A stretch of DNA of 64,000 bases from DATBGO01 sp050011895 (lineage in GTDB: Bacteria > Actinomycetota > Actinomycetes > Streptosporangiales > Streptosporangiaceae): contig JBEKIF010000012.1 in assembly GCA_050011895.1 (NCBI GenBank), forward strand, positions 30,451 to 94,450, written 5' to 3'. The translations under genes were made by a program, and so were the position numbers. This document shows positions 15,831 to 23,658 of the stretch, one piece after another. How positions within the stretch are numbered: the stretch's first letter is position 1; each line of letters opens with the position of its first letter. The notes below the pieces were generated by a model. That model had not been told where the DNA came from and did not search any database. It saw only the letters and a list, made by a program, of their open reading frames with translations.

Positions 15831-17225
15831 TCAAGGACGGCCTGCGGGCTGCGGCTGCGCGGGCGGCCTGCCGATCAACTCGATCAGCCCGAGAACCACC
15901 AGCAACAAGACGACGATCAGGATGACATCGGCGCTGGTGGGGCGGCCCGTGAAGACGAATATCAGCGCGGCGAGCGCCACCGCACCGATCCGGAGCCCCT
16001 TGCGGTGCGCGTAGGTCCACAGGCCCACCGGCCCGGTGCTCACACCCGCGCGCTCGCCGCTGTGCCGGACCCAGCCCAGTCCCGACGTGAAGGCCCTCCG
16101 GGTCCCGACCGCCGTCACCGACGGCCCGGTGAGGAATGCGCCGGCGGCGACAACCAGGCCTACCACCAGAAGGGTGCGGAGCGCTTCCTTGATGAACCGG
16201 ACGAGCGTATCGAACATGGCGGCCGCGGCATCGCTGGGCAGCACGGCGGGAGGCACGCTGTTCAGGTAGATAGTCCTGAAGTACGCCAGGCCGAGGGCGA
16301 GGACGGCCATGGACGCGGCGAAGCCAAGCCCGGCTCCGATCAGGGCGCGCCGGTGGCTTCGTGCGAGATACACCCCCAGGCCGATCAGCAGCAGCGCCAG
16401 TATCGGCAGCACGATCTTGAGATCGTTGATCAGCCGATAGCCGCTCTGCGCCTTTGTCAGATCCCTGGCCGAGAACAGCGCCAGCGTCGGGTGGATCGGC
16501 GGGAGGCTGTTCACCAGCGTGAACCCGCGCGAACTCAGGTCCTGCTTGACGATATTGATGAAGGGGGCAAGCTGGACGACGACCTTCCCGTTGCTGACGG
16601 TGACATTGCCCTGGCCGGAGAGCGCCTTCACGATCGCCGCGTGGGCGACGGTGTTGACCTGGATCCAGGTGTTGGCGAACCGCGGGCTTGTGACGATCTT
16701 GTGTACCTGGCCCTGGATGAACCCGTTGACCGCGCTGGCGATCGACGGGCCGAAGCTCTTCAGCAGCGTGCCGACGCGGGTCAGGCCCTTGGCCGAGAGC
16801 AGTGCTGCGGCCTGGTTGGTGTACCCAGCCACGTTCAGGTGGCTGGTGATCGCGGTCGTGACGTCGGCGGTCAGGGCATTCTGGATCGCCGGATTGTGGA
16901 TGAGCGGCTCTATGTTGGCTATGTAGCGGTTGGTGTCGGAGACTTGATTGGCGCTCCAGACGCCTATTACCGACAGCGGAGCGAGCACGCAGCCGATCAC
17001 GATGAGCACGATGGCGACGGGAGTCCGCCAGCTGAACCGCCGCCGGCGGGCCGCGCCAGTCCCCTGGTCGCGGAGCTGGGCTGCCTCGGCGCGGAGGCGT
17101 TCGAGCTCGGCTGTCTCGGCGGCTGTCTCGGCGCGGAGGCGTTCCAGCTCAGCGCGCTCATCGTTGCTGAGCTCTGGATCCTCGGCAGCCGGCCCCGGCT
17201 TACCGCCAACGTCAGACAAGGTCAC
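15831..17225 (-). CDS. Large actinobacterial membrane protein with N-terminal coiled coil
   Basis: A 464-residue protein. Residues 20-60 are a charged coiled coil with repeated AELERLRAE units, followed by ARRRRFSWRTP and a first membrane helix (VAIVLIVIGCVLAPLSVIGVW). An extracytoplasmic domain of about 190 residues follows, beginning NQVSDTNRYIANIEPLIHNPAIQNAL. Then come four or so helices (LKIVLPILALLLIGLGVYLA, GLGFAASMAVLALGLAYF, LLVVGLVVAAGAFL and a C-terminal pair). This architecture is common in uncharacterised actinobacterial proteins; no enzymatic motif is visible and I do not assign a function. Similar topology is known for sensors and envelope scaffolds, which is only a loose analogy. 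Confidence 0.75.
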   Translation of the reverse strand: MTLSDVGGKPGPAAEDPELSNDERAELERLRAETAAETAELERLRAEAAQLRDQGTGAARRRRFSWRTPVAIVLIVIGCVLAPLSVIGVWSANQVSDTNRYIANIEPLIHNPAIQNALTADVTTAITSHLNVAGYTNQAAALLSAKGLTRVGTLLKSFGPSIASAVNGFIQGQVHKIVTSPRFANTWIQVNTVAHAAIVKALSGQGNVTVSNGKVVVQLAPFINIVKQDLSSRGFTLVNSLPPIHPTLALFSARDLTKAQSGYRLINDLKIVLPILALLLIGLGVYLARSHRRALIGAGLGFAASMAVLALGLAYFRTIYLNSVPPAVLPSDAAAAMFDTLVRFIKEALRTLLVVGLVVAAGAFLTGPSVTAVGTRRAFTSGLGWVRHSGERAGVSTGPVGLWTYAHRKGLRIGAVALAALIFVFTGRPTSADVILIVVLLLVVLGLIELIGRPPAQPQPAGRP

Positions 17226-17335
17226 CTCCGCCGAATCCGCAGTACAGCATCGGTCCCGCTGCCGCGGTCGTCATGTCAGCGACATTTGCCCGACGCTGCG
17301 TCTAATTACCATGTCTGCCCTGACAAGGACGTGCC

Positions 17336-17352
17336 TCACCCGGCCGGGGTGA
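17336..17352. promoter_or_regulatory. Shared palindrome upstream of the large membrane protein
   Basis: TCACCC (17336-17341), GGCCG, GGGTGA (17347-17352). An exact match with perfectly complementary arms, 111 bp upstream of the gene that starts at 17225. The 301-bp gene-free stretch 17226-17526 holds this site and the hairpin at 17469. Confidence 0.6.
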
Positions 17353-17468
17353 ATCTTGGCTAGTTCACGGCTCGGCCTGGATGGCTTCGGAGGGCGGCGC
17401 GCAACGCCTGCGGGAATGCCGGGCTGGCCTGGGCCAGCGCGGTGACCGGGCCCCGCACGGCGCCCCCG

Positions 17469-17503
17469 CGGCCCGGTCCCGTCACGGCGACGGGACCGGG
17501 CCG
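17469..17503. terminator. Strong hairpin terminator after the MFS gene
   Basis: A perfect 15-bp stem (17469-17483 with 17489-17503) and a five-base loop lie 24 bp past the MFS stop. Read on the plus strand it is followed by TTTCGCTTTT. Read in the gene's own direction no U-tract follows, as is common for actinobacterial terminators. It may stop transcription in both directions. Confidence 0.75.
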
Positions 17504-17526
17504 GGCCGGCCGTTTCGCTTTTGCTC

Positions 17527-19110
17527 TTATCCCACCATCGGGTTCACGCCGGCCAGGTCCTCGCGGCGCACCCGGATCATCACGATGGTGATGATCAGGG
17601 CAAGCACCGTGATACCGGCCGACACCATGAAGCCCTTCGAGAAGCCGACCGAAAGGGCATGCGCGTAGATCGCCTTCGGTATAGGCCCGGACGCTGCCGC
17701 ATGCAGCCCGTGGCCGGACCGTGCCGCGGCCGCGGCCTGGCTCCGGATACTGTTGGCGACCACCGTCCAGGCCACGGTGCCCAGGAGTGCGAGCCCGATC
17801 GAGCCACCGACCTGCTGCCCGGTGTTGAGCAGGCTGGAGGCGAGGCCAGCGTCCTTGTCATCGACCTTCGACAAGGCGACCAGGGTGACCGGCATGAACA
17901 GCATGCCCAGGCCAATCGCAGTGACGATGATCGGGCCGAGCAGCCCGGAGGTATAGCTGCTGTGCTCGCTGATTCGCGACAGCCAGAACATCCCGCCGGC
18001 GCCGATGGCGGATCCGGCCAGCAGCAGCGGCCGGGCGCCGATCCGGGGGACCAGCTGGGCGCTGACCCCGGCCATCACCATGATGGTGCCCACCATCGGC
18101 AGGTAGGCGATCCCGGTCCGCAGCGCGCTGTACCCCCAGACGGTCTGCACGAAGACGGTCAGGAAGAAGAACATGCCGAACATTGCGGTGCCGATGCAGA
18201 GCATGACCAGGTAAGCGCCTGACCTGTTGCGGTTGCTGAAGATCCGCAGCGGCATCAGCGCGTGCTTGCTCCGTGCCTCGATGAGGACGAAGGAGACGAG
18301 CAGCACCACCGCGGCGGTCAGTGAGGCGACGACCTTGGTGTCGCCCCAGTGCGAGACACCGTTCGGGGTCGTGGCCGCGCTGGTCAGTCCGTACACCAAG
18401 GCAGCGAGTCCGAGGGTGCCGGTGATAGCGCCCGGCAGGTCGAACCGGCCGGGGTGCCTGGCCGACTCGCCGAGCACCCGCGGTGCCGCCAGGAGGACGG
18501 CGATCCCGATCGGCACGTTAACGAAGAAGACCCACCGCCAGGACAGGTACGTGGTGAGGACGCCGCCGGCGATCAGGCCGACCGCGGCGCCCGCGATGCT
18601 CATGGCGGCGTAGACGCCCATCGCCCTGTTGCGCGGCGGGCCTTCCGGGAACGTGGTGGTGACCAGCGAGAGCGCGGTCGGCGCGACAATGGCACCGCCG
18701 ACTCCCTGGATGGCGCGGGCGGTCAGCAGCCAGGCCTGCGTGGTCGCGAAACCGCCCAGCAGCGAGGCCACCGAGAACAAGATGATCCCGGCGATGAACA
18801 CCTTGCGCCGGCCGAGCAGGTCACCGGCCCGGCCGCCGAGCAGCAGCAGGCCGCCGAAGGTCAGCGCGTAGGCGTTCACGACCCACTCCAGGCCGGAGCC
18901 GGAGAAGCCGAGTGCCCGCTGGATGTCGGGCAGCGCGACGTTCACGATCGTGGCGTCAAGCACCACCATGAGCTGCGCGGTGGCGATGACGACCAGGGCC
19001 AGCCCGAGATGACGATGGGCGGGGCGTCCGGCGCCAGCCGGGAGGCCGTCGGCGACGGCTACCATGCCGGGCGCCGTGGCCCTCCCGTTTGCGGACGTTC
19101 TGGAGGACAT
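17527..19110 (-). CDS. MFS drug exporter, DHA2 (14-helix, EmrB/QacA-like)
   Basis: A 527-residue transporter. Helix 1 carries LDATIVNVALPDIQ, the DHA2 motif D1. GGRAGDLLGRRKVF is motif A. An antiporter motif C region with Gly/Pro spacing lies in helix 5 (SIAGAAVGLIAGGVLTTYLSWRWVFFVNVP). About 14 hydrophobic segments span the protein, which is normal for this subfamily. These proteins expel drugs or cationic or amphipathic compounds using the proton gradient. A MarR regulator is encoded 180 bp upstream on the same strand with two visible operator palindromes, so the pair is very probably a repressor-controlled efflux unit induced by its substrate. Confidence 0.92.
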   Translation of the reverse strand: MSSRTSANGRATAPGMVAVADGLPAGAGRPAHRHLGLALVVIATAQLMVVLDATIVNVALPDIQRALGFSGSGLEWVVNAYALTFGGLLLLGGRAGDLLGRRKVFIAGIILFSVASLLGGFATTQAWLLTARAIQGVGGAIVAPTALSLVTTTFPEGPPRNRAMGVYAAMSIAGAAVGLIAGGVLTTYLSWRWVFFVNVPIGIAVLLAAPRVLGESARHPGRFDLPGAITGTLGLAALVYGLTSAATTPNGVSHWGDTKVVASLTAAVVLLVSFVLIEARSKHALMPLRIFSNRNRSGAYLVMLCIGTAMFGMFFFLTVFVQTVWGYSALRTGIAYLPMVGTIMVMAGVSAQLVPRIGARPLLLAGSAIGAGGMFWLSRISEHSSYTSGLLGPIIVTAIGLGMLFMPVTLVALSKVDDKDAGLASSLLNTGQQVGGSIGLALLGTVAWTVVANSIRSQAAAAARSGHGLHAAASGPIPKAIYAHALSVGFSKGFMVSAGITVLALIITIVMIRVRREDLAGVNPMVG

Positions 19111-19290
19111 CTGGATTCTCCTTAGGTGCGGTGCCCGGCGCGGCGCTGGTGAGCTGCCGACGCGGGCTAGCTGGGCGGCAGGGCGCCGCGGCAGCCTGCC
19201 GGAGGCCGTAGTGGACTCGCACCGGGCCCGGCGGACCCGGAGTTGCGGCTGGTTGACGGGTTAAGGAACAGGTGGCAGCGGGATGTGAGC

Positions 19291-19803
19291 TCAGCCAGAG
19301 CCCGCTGGAGCGCTCACGACGGCAGCCACCTCCTCCGCGGGCGCCTCAGGGCTGGGGGCGCCGTCGTCTGCGTTGATCATCTTGCGGATGAGCGCGAGCA
19401 ACTGCTCGCGCTCACTCACGCTGAGCGCGCGGCTCCACGGCATCCGGGTGGCAAGCTCGCTTTCCACGCGCTGTTTCAGGGTGAGGCCGGCTTCGGTGAG
19501 TACGAGGTTCTTGACCCGCCGGTCGCCCGGATGGGCCTCGCGCCTGGCCAGCCCGCGCTTCTCCAGCATGTCGGCGACCACGGTGACGAAGGACGGATCG
19601 CAGTGCATGCGCTGGCCTAGATCTTTCATGGCCATCGGGCAGTTGAGCGTGTGCAGGGCCTTGACGAAATAGGACGGGATGCCGAGATCCCTGGCGAGCT
19701 GCTCGCCGCGGGCGACGATGCGCCCGATGAGCTCGCCGAGGCCATCGACGATCTGCGCATCGAGCTGCTCGCAGGGCGACTTCGTGTCCAAGCCTGGCTC
19801 CAT
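19291..19803 (-). CDS. MarR-family transcriptional regulator
   Basis: About 170 residues with the MarR winged helix. LHTLNCPMAMKDLGQRMHCDPSFVTVVADMLEKRGLARREAHPGDRRVKNLVLTEAG, read in sections, covers the recognition helix (DPSFVTVVADML) and the wing with the conserved DRR. The frame is open to a TTG at 19860. I list ATG 19803 because neither start has a clear Shine-Dalgarno and the ATG leaves a normal leader of about 65 bases after the predicted promoter. It is predicted to repress itself and the downstream DHA2 exporter and to be released by an aromatic or drug ligand, as is usual for MarR. Confidence 0.87.
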   Translation of the reverse strand: MEPGLDTKSPCEQLDAQIVDGLGELIGRIVARGEQLARDLGIPSYFVKALHTLNCPMAMKDLGQRMHCDPSFVTVVADMLEKRGLARREAHPGDRRVKNLVLTEAGLTLKQRVESELATRMPWSRALSVSEREQLLALIRKMINADDGAPSPEAPAEEVAAVVSAPAGSG

Positions 19804-19855
19804 GTGCTGCGGTTTCCCGTCTGGCGGCCCGGGTGCGGAGAATGCTCCTGAGCTC

Positions 19856-19905
19856 CTCAACGGTTGAGTAGCTCAAGCATATGAAGGAGCGATTGAGTTA
19901 GTCAA
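19856..19905 (-). promoter_or_regulatory. marR promoter with TTGAG-N3-CTCAA operators
   Basis: On the minus strand, TTGACT (19905-19900) and TATGCT (19881-19876) are separated by 18 bp, a good sigma-70-type promoter in otherwise GC-rich DNA. The 13-bp palindrome TTGAGTAGCTCAA (19864-19876) overlaps the -10 end. A related palindrome, TTGAGTTAGTCAA (19893-19905), overlaps the -35, 29 bp away. A third half-overlapping palindrome is CTCAACGGTTGAG (19856-19868). These are likely MarR binding sites for autorepression. Confidence 0.7.
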
Positions 19906-19932
19906 CCTTTTATTGAGTCAGCTTCTTGCGCT

Positions 19933-19960
19933 GCCGGAGTCGGGCCGCCGGAGTCGGGCC
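19933..19960. repeat. 14-bp tandem duplication
   Basis: The unit GCCGGAGTCGGGCC occurs twice in direct succession (19933-19946 and 19947-19960), in the spacer between the marR promoter and the small membrane protein gene. Confidence 0.85.
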
Positions 19961-19999
19961 GCGCCGGGGTGACCGGCCGCGCGGGGTCATGCGCACGTG

Positions 20000-20215
20000 C
20001 TAGTGGCGGTAGAGGTCGTGGATGATCGCGAGCACGGCGATGACGAGCCCTATCGTGATCACGCCACTGCGCAGCCGGGTCTTGCGGTACCCGGGAATTC
20101 GTCCCTTCACAGACTTGATATCGCCGTGCGCGGCGCGCGCCCGGTTAGCGTGCCAACCCAGAGCACAGCCGACGGCCAGCACGATGACCGCAATGCCGAA
20201 GACGGCTCCCCCCAT
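20000..20215 (-). CDS. Small membrane protein (71 residues)
   Basis: ATG 20213-20215 is preceded by a run of eight G residues that can serve as Shine-Dalgarno, six bases away. The product has an N-terminal hydrophobic helix (GIAVIVLAVGCALGWHA), a basic middle (NRARAAHGDIKSVKGRIPGYRKTRLRSG) and a second hydrophobic helix (VITIGLVIAVLAIIHDLY), so it is probably a two-helix inner membrane protein with a cytoplasmic basic loop. No family is recognised. It lies between marR and the divergent dienelactone hydrolase gene. Confidence 0.55.
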   Translation of the reverse strand: MGGAVFGIAVIVLAVGCALGWHANRARAAHGDIKSVKGRIPGYRKTRLRSGVITIGLVIAVLAIIHDLYRH

Positions 20216-20395
20216 GAAATGCCCCCCCCGGGGTGTTGGGCCTTCGCAGATCATGCCCCATGCCTGGCGCCGGATCCAGCGGAAACGCCGCCAGGCCGCA
20301 GGACATCGGCCGACCCCGGGCGGCCCGCGCCCGGATGACTGGCAGGATTGGGTCGGTCGCCGCAGGTCCCCACGATCGCAGAAGGAGAAACGCGG

Positions 20396-21139
20396 ATGAA
20401 AGATGATTTGACCGCAGAGACCATCAGCATTGCCGGGCACGGCGGGGACGACATCGAGGCATACCTCGCCCGGCCGCTCGGCGCGGAGTCAGTCGGCAGC
20501 GTGGTAGTGATCCACCACATGCCGGGTTATGACAGCGGAACCAAGGAGATTGCCAGGAAGTTCGCGGCTAACGGGTACGCGGCGCTGATGCCGAACCTCT
20601 ATCATCGCGAGGCGCCGGGGGCCAGCCCGGATGACGCCGCGGCGGCGGCTCGAGCGCAGGGCGGGGTTCCCGACGAGCGGCTAGTCGGCGACGTCGGCGG
20701 GGCGGCGGATCACCTGCGCGCCCTTGCTCACTCCAACGGCAAGGTCGGGGTGATCGGCTACTGCTCGGGCGGGCGCCAGTCGTTCCTGGCCGCCTGCAGC
20801 CTGCGGCTTCAGGCGGCGGTCGACTGCTATGGCGCCTTCGTCGTCAACCCGCCCCCGGACGGGATGCCGCTGAAAGCGCAACCGATCATCGGGCTCGCCA
20901 AGGACCTGTCCTGCCCGCTGCTAGGCCTGTTCGGCGCCGACGACTCCCATCCGTCCCCCGACGAGACCGCTGAGCTGGCCGGGGTGCTGTCCGGGCTGGG
21001 CAAGGAACACCAGTTCCACACCTATGACGGAGCCGGCCACGCGTTCTTCGCGGTGGAACGGCCTGCCTACCGGGTCGAGGCGGCCAACGATGGCTGGCAG
21101 CGGATCTGGGACTTCTACGGCCGTTACCTGGCCGGCTGA
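20396..21139 (+). CDS. Dienelactone hydrolase family protein
   Basis: A 247-residue alpha/beta hydrolase starting at ATG 20396 with AAGGAG eight bases upstream. The nucleophile is a cysteine in GYCSGGR (C123), the acid is in LFGADDSHPS (D182 or D183), and the histidine is in GAGHAFF (H215). This is the Cys-Asp-His triad of dienelactone hydrolases. Classical members open dienelactone to maleylacetate in chloroaromatic breakdown, but no other genes of that pathway are nearby, so the natural substrate is open. The DUF6295 gene starts 10 bp downstream with its own Shine-Dalgarno, so the two form an operon. Confidence 0.9.
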   Translation: MKDDLTAETISIAGHGGDDIEAYLARPLGAESVGSVVVIHHMPGYDSGTKEIARKFAANGYAALMPNLYHREAPGASPDDAAAAARAQGGVPDERLVGDVGGAADHLRALAHSNGKVGVIGYCSGGRQSFLAACSLRLQAAVDCYGAFVVNPPPDGMPLKAQPIIGLAKDLSCPLLGLFGADDSHPSPDETAELAGVLSGLGKEHQFHTYDGAGHAFFAVERPAYRVEAANDGWQRIWDFYGRYLAG

Positions 21140-21149
21140 GGGAGAGCGC

Positions 21150-21410
21150 ATGTGCACGTACCTGACCGAGAAGATCGGGGTCACCGGAAGCGGTAAGGGT
21201 GCGGCCGGCTGGTTCGCGCTGACCGTTGCCACCGTCTACTTTGATCACCCGCAGCATGCCAGTGCCGAGCACACGCTCAACATTGACTTCCTCAACCCGG
21301 GACAGGGCCCGGCCGCGCGGGTCGCGGTGGAACTGACCGCCGAGTCGGCGCGCGCGCTGGCCCGGGCGATCGAGGTGACACTGGCATCCGCGCCGCCCGG
21401 GCTCGCCTGA
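21150..21410 (+). CDS. DUF6295 family protein
   Basis: An 86-residue protein starting at ATG 21150 with GGGAGAG upstream, 10 bp after the hydrolase stop. The MCTYLTEKIGVTGSGKGAAGWF start, VYFDHPQHASAEHTLNIDF centre and LTAESARALARAIEVTL end match DUF6295, a small actinobacterial family of unknown function. The DHPxH...EH histidines could bind a metal, but this is only a guess. There is no membrane helix or signal peptide. The close spacing to dienelactone hydrolase suggests shared expression. Confidence 0.75.
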   Translation: MCTYLTEKIGVTGSGKGAAGWFALTVATVYFDHPQHASAEHTLNIDFLNPGQGPAARVAVELTAESARALARAIEVTLASAPPGLA

Positions 21411-21430
21411 CATCGGGCCGCCCCGCCGCC

Positions 21431-21495
21431 CGGTGCTTTCGGCCGGTGCTTTCGGCCGCTGCTTTCGGCTGGTGCTTTCGGCCGGTGTTTTCGGG
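21431..21495. repeat. Five tandem copies of a 13-bp repeat
   Basis: The unit CGGTGCTTTCGGC is present at 21431 and 21444 unchanged, and with single changes at 21457, 21470 and 21483. It fills much of the spacer between DUF6295 and the DnaN paralogue. The copies keep exact 13-bp spacing. Confidence 0.9.
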
Positions 21496-21606
21496 CCGGC
21501 GCCAGGGCCAGGACGTGCGCGTCCGCCCGGGCCTCCTGCCGCGCTGCGAATTGTCGGCATACCGTGCCAGGATCGGGATGGCGGTCGGACGGGCGGAGGC
21601 AGCGGC

Positions 21607-22923
21607 ATGAGGTTCCGGGTCGGGCGAGAGACGCTGGGCGAAGCAGTGGCGTGGGTGGCGCGCGCGCTGCCGGCCCGTCCGGTGGTGCCAGTGCTCTCCG
21701 GGCTGCTGCTCGAGGCGAGCAGCGCCGGGCTGACGCTGTCCTGCTTCGACTACGAGGTCTCCGCGCGGGTGCAGATCGATGCCGAGGTGGCGGAGGAGGG
21801 GACGGCGCTGGTCCCCGGGCGGCTGCTCGCCGAGATCACCCGGAGCCTTCCCGCCCAGCCGGCCGAGTTCAGTTCTGACGGCGACATGGTCAGCCTGGCC
21901 TGCGGCAGCGCCGAGTTCACGCTGGTTTCGCTGCCCATCGCGGACTACCCGGCGCTGCCTGAGCCGCCGCCGCCGGCCGGCACGGTCGAAGGCGGCGCCC
22001 TGGCCGTCGCGGCCAGCCAGGTCGGGCCGGCCGCGAGCCGGGACGACACGCTGCCCATGCTCACCGCGGTCTGCCTGGACGTCGACGGGGAGACTCTGAC
22101 GCTGGCGGCCACCGATCGCTACCGGCTGGCGGTGCGGGAGCTGAGCTGGATTCCAGCGGTGCCGGGCATCCGGGCTGTCGCGATGGTTCCGGCCAGGACC
22201 CTGGCCGACTTCGCGAGGACCATGGCACCCGGAGTGGCCGTGACGGTGGCATTCGGGATCGGCCAGCCGGGTACCGGCGGCCAGTCCAGCCCGGCCGGGT
22301 CCCGGGACCCGCGCCCTGCCGACGGCTTGGTCAGCTTCGAGGCGGGCGGCAGGAGGCTGATCGCGCGGCTGATCGCGGGCGAGTTCATCAGGTACCGGTC
22401 CAGGTTCCCGGCCGAATTCAGCTGCCGGGCGGAGGTGCCGGCCGCCCCCTTCACTGAGGCGGTGCGGCGGGTCGCGCTGGTCGCGGAGCGGGCCAGCCCG
22501 GTCCGGCTGACCTTCGGCCCGGGGCACGTGGTGGTCGAGGCGCATGCCGAGGGCCGGGCCCGTGCGGTGGAGAAAGTGGCCGCTGACTTCGAGGGAACTG
22601 AGCGGGTGATTTCCTTTAACCCGCACTACCTGCTCGACGGGCTCGGCGCGGCAGCGGCAGGCGTCCCGGCGGCCCCTGCCCCGCCCAGGCAGGCCGGGAC
22701 CGCGGCAGCAGCCGGGGGCGGAACCGATGGCGGCGAGCAGCCGCCGCCGGAAGCCGGACGGATCAGGCTGGAGTTCACCAGCGCGGCGAAGCCCGCGCTC
22801 ATCACCTGGGCCGCCGACGACCCGGACGCAAATGCCGGGAACAGCGTGGCTGGCGGGGCTGCGGAGCGGCGGCCCGCGTTCCGGTACCTGGTCGTCCCGC
22901 TCCGCGTCCCGGCGCGGGCTTAG
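21607..22923 (+). CDS. DNA polymerase III beta-clamp (DnaN) paralogue
   Basis: A 438-residue protein starting at ATG 21607 with GGAGG seven bases upstream. It has the three-domain clamp layout: an N-terminal FRVGRETLGEAVAWVARALPARPVVPVLSGLLLEA segment, a central block with DTLPMLTAVCLDVDGETLTLAATDRYRLAVREL, and a C-terminal domain with VISFNPHYLLDGL. Usual DnaN is about 370-380 residues. Here two low-complexity insertions (after AVTVAFGIG and after LLDGLGAAAAG) add about 60, and the end reads YLVVPLRVPARA rather than the usual Pro-Met/Val-Arg-Leu finish. No dnaA, recF or gyrase gene is near, so this is an additional clamp, not the replication-origin copy. Confidence 0.85.
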   Translation: MRFRVGRETLGEAVAWVARALPARPVVPVLSGLLLEASSAGLTLSCFDYEVSARVQIDAEVAEEGTALVPGRLLAEITRSLPAQPAEFSSDGDMVSLACGSAEFTLVSLPIADYPALPEPPPPAGTVEGGALAVAASQVGPAASRDDTLPMLTAVCLDVDGETLTLAATDRYRLAVRELSWIPAVPGIRAVAMVPARTLADFARTMAPGVAVTVAFGIGQPGTGGQSSPAGSRDPRPADGLVSFEAGGRRLIARLIAGEFIRYRSRFPAEFSCRAEVPAAPFTEAVRRVALVAERASPVRLTFGPGHVVVEAHAEGRARAVEKVAADFEGTERVISFNPHYLLDGLGAAAAGVPAAPAPPRQAGTAAAAGGGTDGGEQPPPEAGRIRLEFTSAAKPALITWAADDPDANAGNSVAGGAAERRPAFRYLVVPLRVPARA

Positions 22924-22968
22924 CCAAGGCTTTGCCAGGACGGCGGGCCCTGCGGCTCGATGGCGCGA

Positions 22969-23478
22969 TCAGTGCCAGGGCCCGCGACGGCTGCTGCTGC
23001 CGTCGCCGTAGCCGCCGTTTCGGCTGCGCGGGGAACCGCCTCGCGGGCCCCTGGCGCCCCGGAACAGCCGGCGCATCAGGGCGCGGGCAGCCGCGAATAT
23101 GGCCACGAAGATCACCAGCCGGCTGGGCCAGAACAAGCCGAGGTGCGGGCCGGTCATCAGCAGCAACACGGCCAATAGGGCGATAACCGACGGCAGCATC
23201 CGCAGGCCAGAGCGGGGAGCGGAGCCATGGTGCTCCCTGGCACGCTCCCGGCGCTGTCCGCCCGCGGCCAGCGGCCGCGCGGCCGACGGCATGCCAACGT
23301 GCGGGAGATCCCGGGTGACCTGGCTCAGCTGGCTCTGGGTCGTCGCGGCGAAGGCAGCGTCGAGCCGCTGGTTGAACTCTTCGAAGGTCAGCCTGCCCGC
23401 TGCGTAGTGCTCCCGCAGAAGGGCGGCGGCAGCCTCGCGGTCAGAGTCGCCGATGCGCAGGTCAGGTCCTATTGCCAT
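22969..23478 (-). CDS. DUF1707 domain membrane protein
   Basis: A 169-residue protein starting at ATG 23478 with GGGAGG five bases upstream. The first 55 residues (LRIGDSDREAAAALLREHYAAGRLTFEEFNQRLDAAFAATTQSQL and nearby) are a textbook DUF1707 (SHOCT-like) domain. A polar linker follows, then two hydrophobic helices (MLPSVIALLAVLLLMTG and LVIFVAIFAAARALM) and a Gly/Arg/Ser-rich tail. Such proteins are common in actinobacteria. The domain probably mediates protein contacts at the membrane, but no specific role is known. Its promoter region carries four tandem 18-bp repeats. Confidence 0.88.
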   Translation of the reverse strand: MAIGPDLRIGDSDREAAAALLREHYAAGRLTFEEFNQRLDAAFAATTQSQLSQVTRDLPHVGMPSAARPLAAGGQRRERAREHHGSAPRSGLRMLPSVIALLAVLLLMTGPHLGLFWPSRLVIFVAIFAAARALMRRLFRGARGPRGGSPRSRNGGYGDGSSSRRGPWH

Positions 23479-23497
23479 GTGATCCTCCCACGCCCGC

Positions 23498-23569
23498 CGC
23501 TCGATCCGCCCGGGCCGCTCGATCCGCCCGGGCCGCTCGATCCGCCCGTGCCGACCGAACCGCCCGTGC
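23498..23569. repeat. 18-bp tandem repeat, two exact plus two diverged copies
   Basis: CGCTCGATCCGCCCGGGC occurs at 23498-23515 and 23516-23533. A copy with one change is at 23534-23551 and a more diverged copy at 23552-23569. The array begins about 20 bp upstream of the DUF1707 start and so occupies its leader or promoter. Confidence 0.88.
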
Positions 23570-23658
23570 CGACATCAAGACGATATGTCTCGACGCCGCG
23601 AACGGCAAGTTGCGCGGCCGGACAGGCTCATCGGTCAGGACGGCCGGAACGTGGCGTG

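Noticed and set aside
15792..17363. Plus-strand long frame opposite the large membrane protein
   Set aside because: Polar, His/Gln/Arg-rich antisense product typical of GC-rich shadow frames.
21431..21606. Replication origin next to DnaN paralogue
   Set aside because: No DnaA boxes, dnaA, recF or rpmH are visible; the clamp is a paralogue.
23498..23569. CRISPR-like array
   Set aside because: Repeats are directly adjacent with no unique spacers and graded decay; there are no cas genes in the window.
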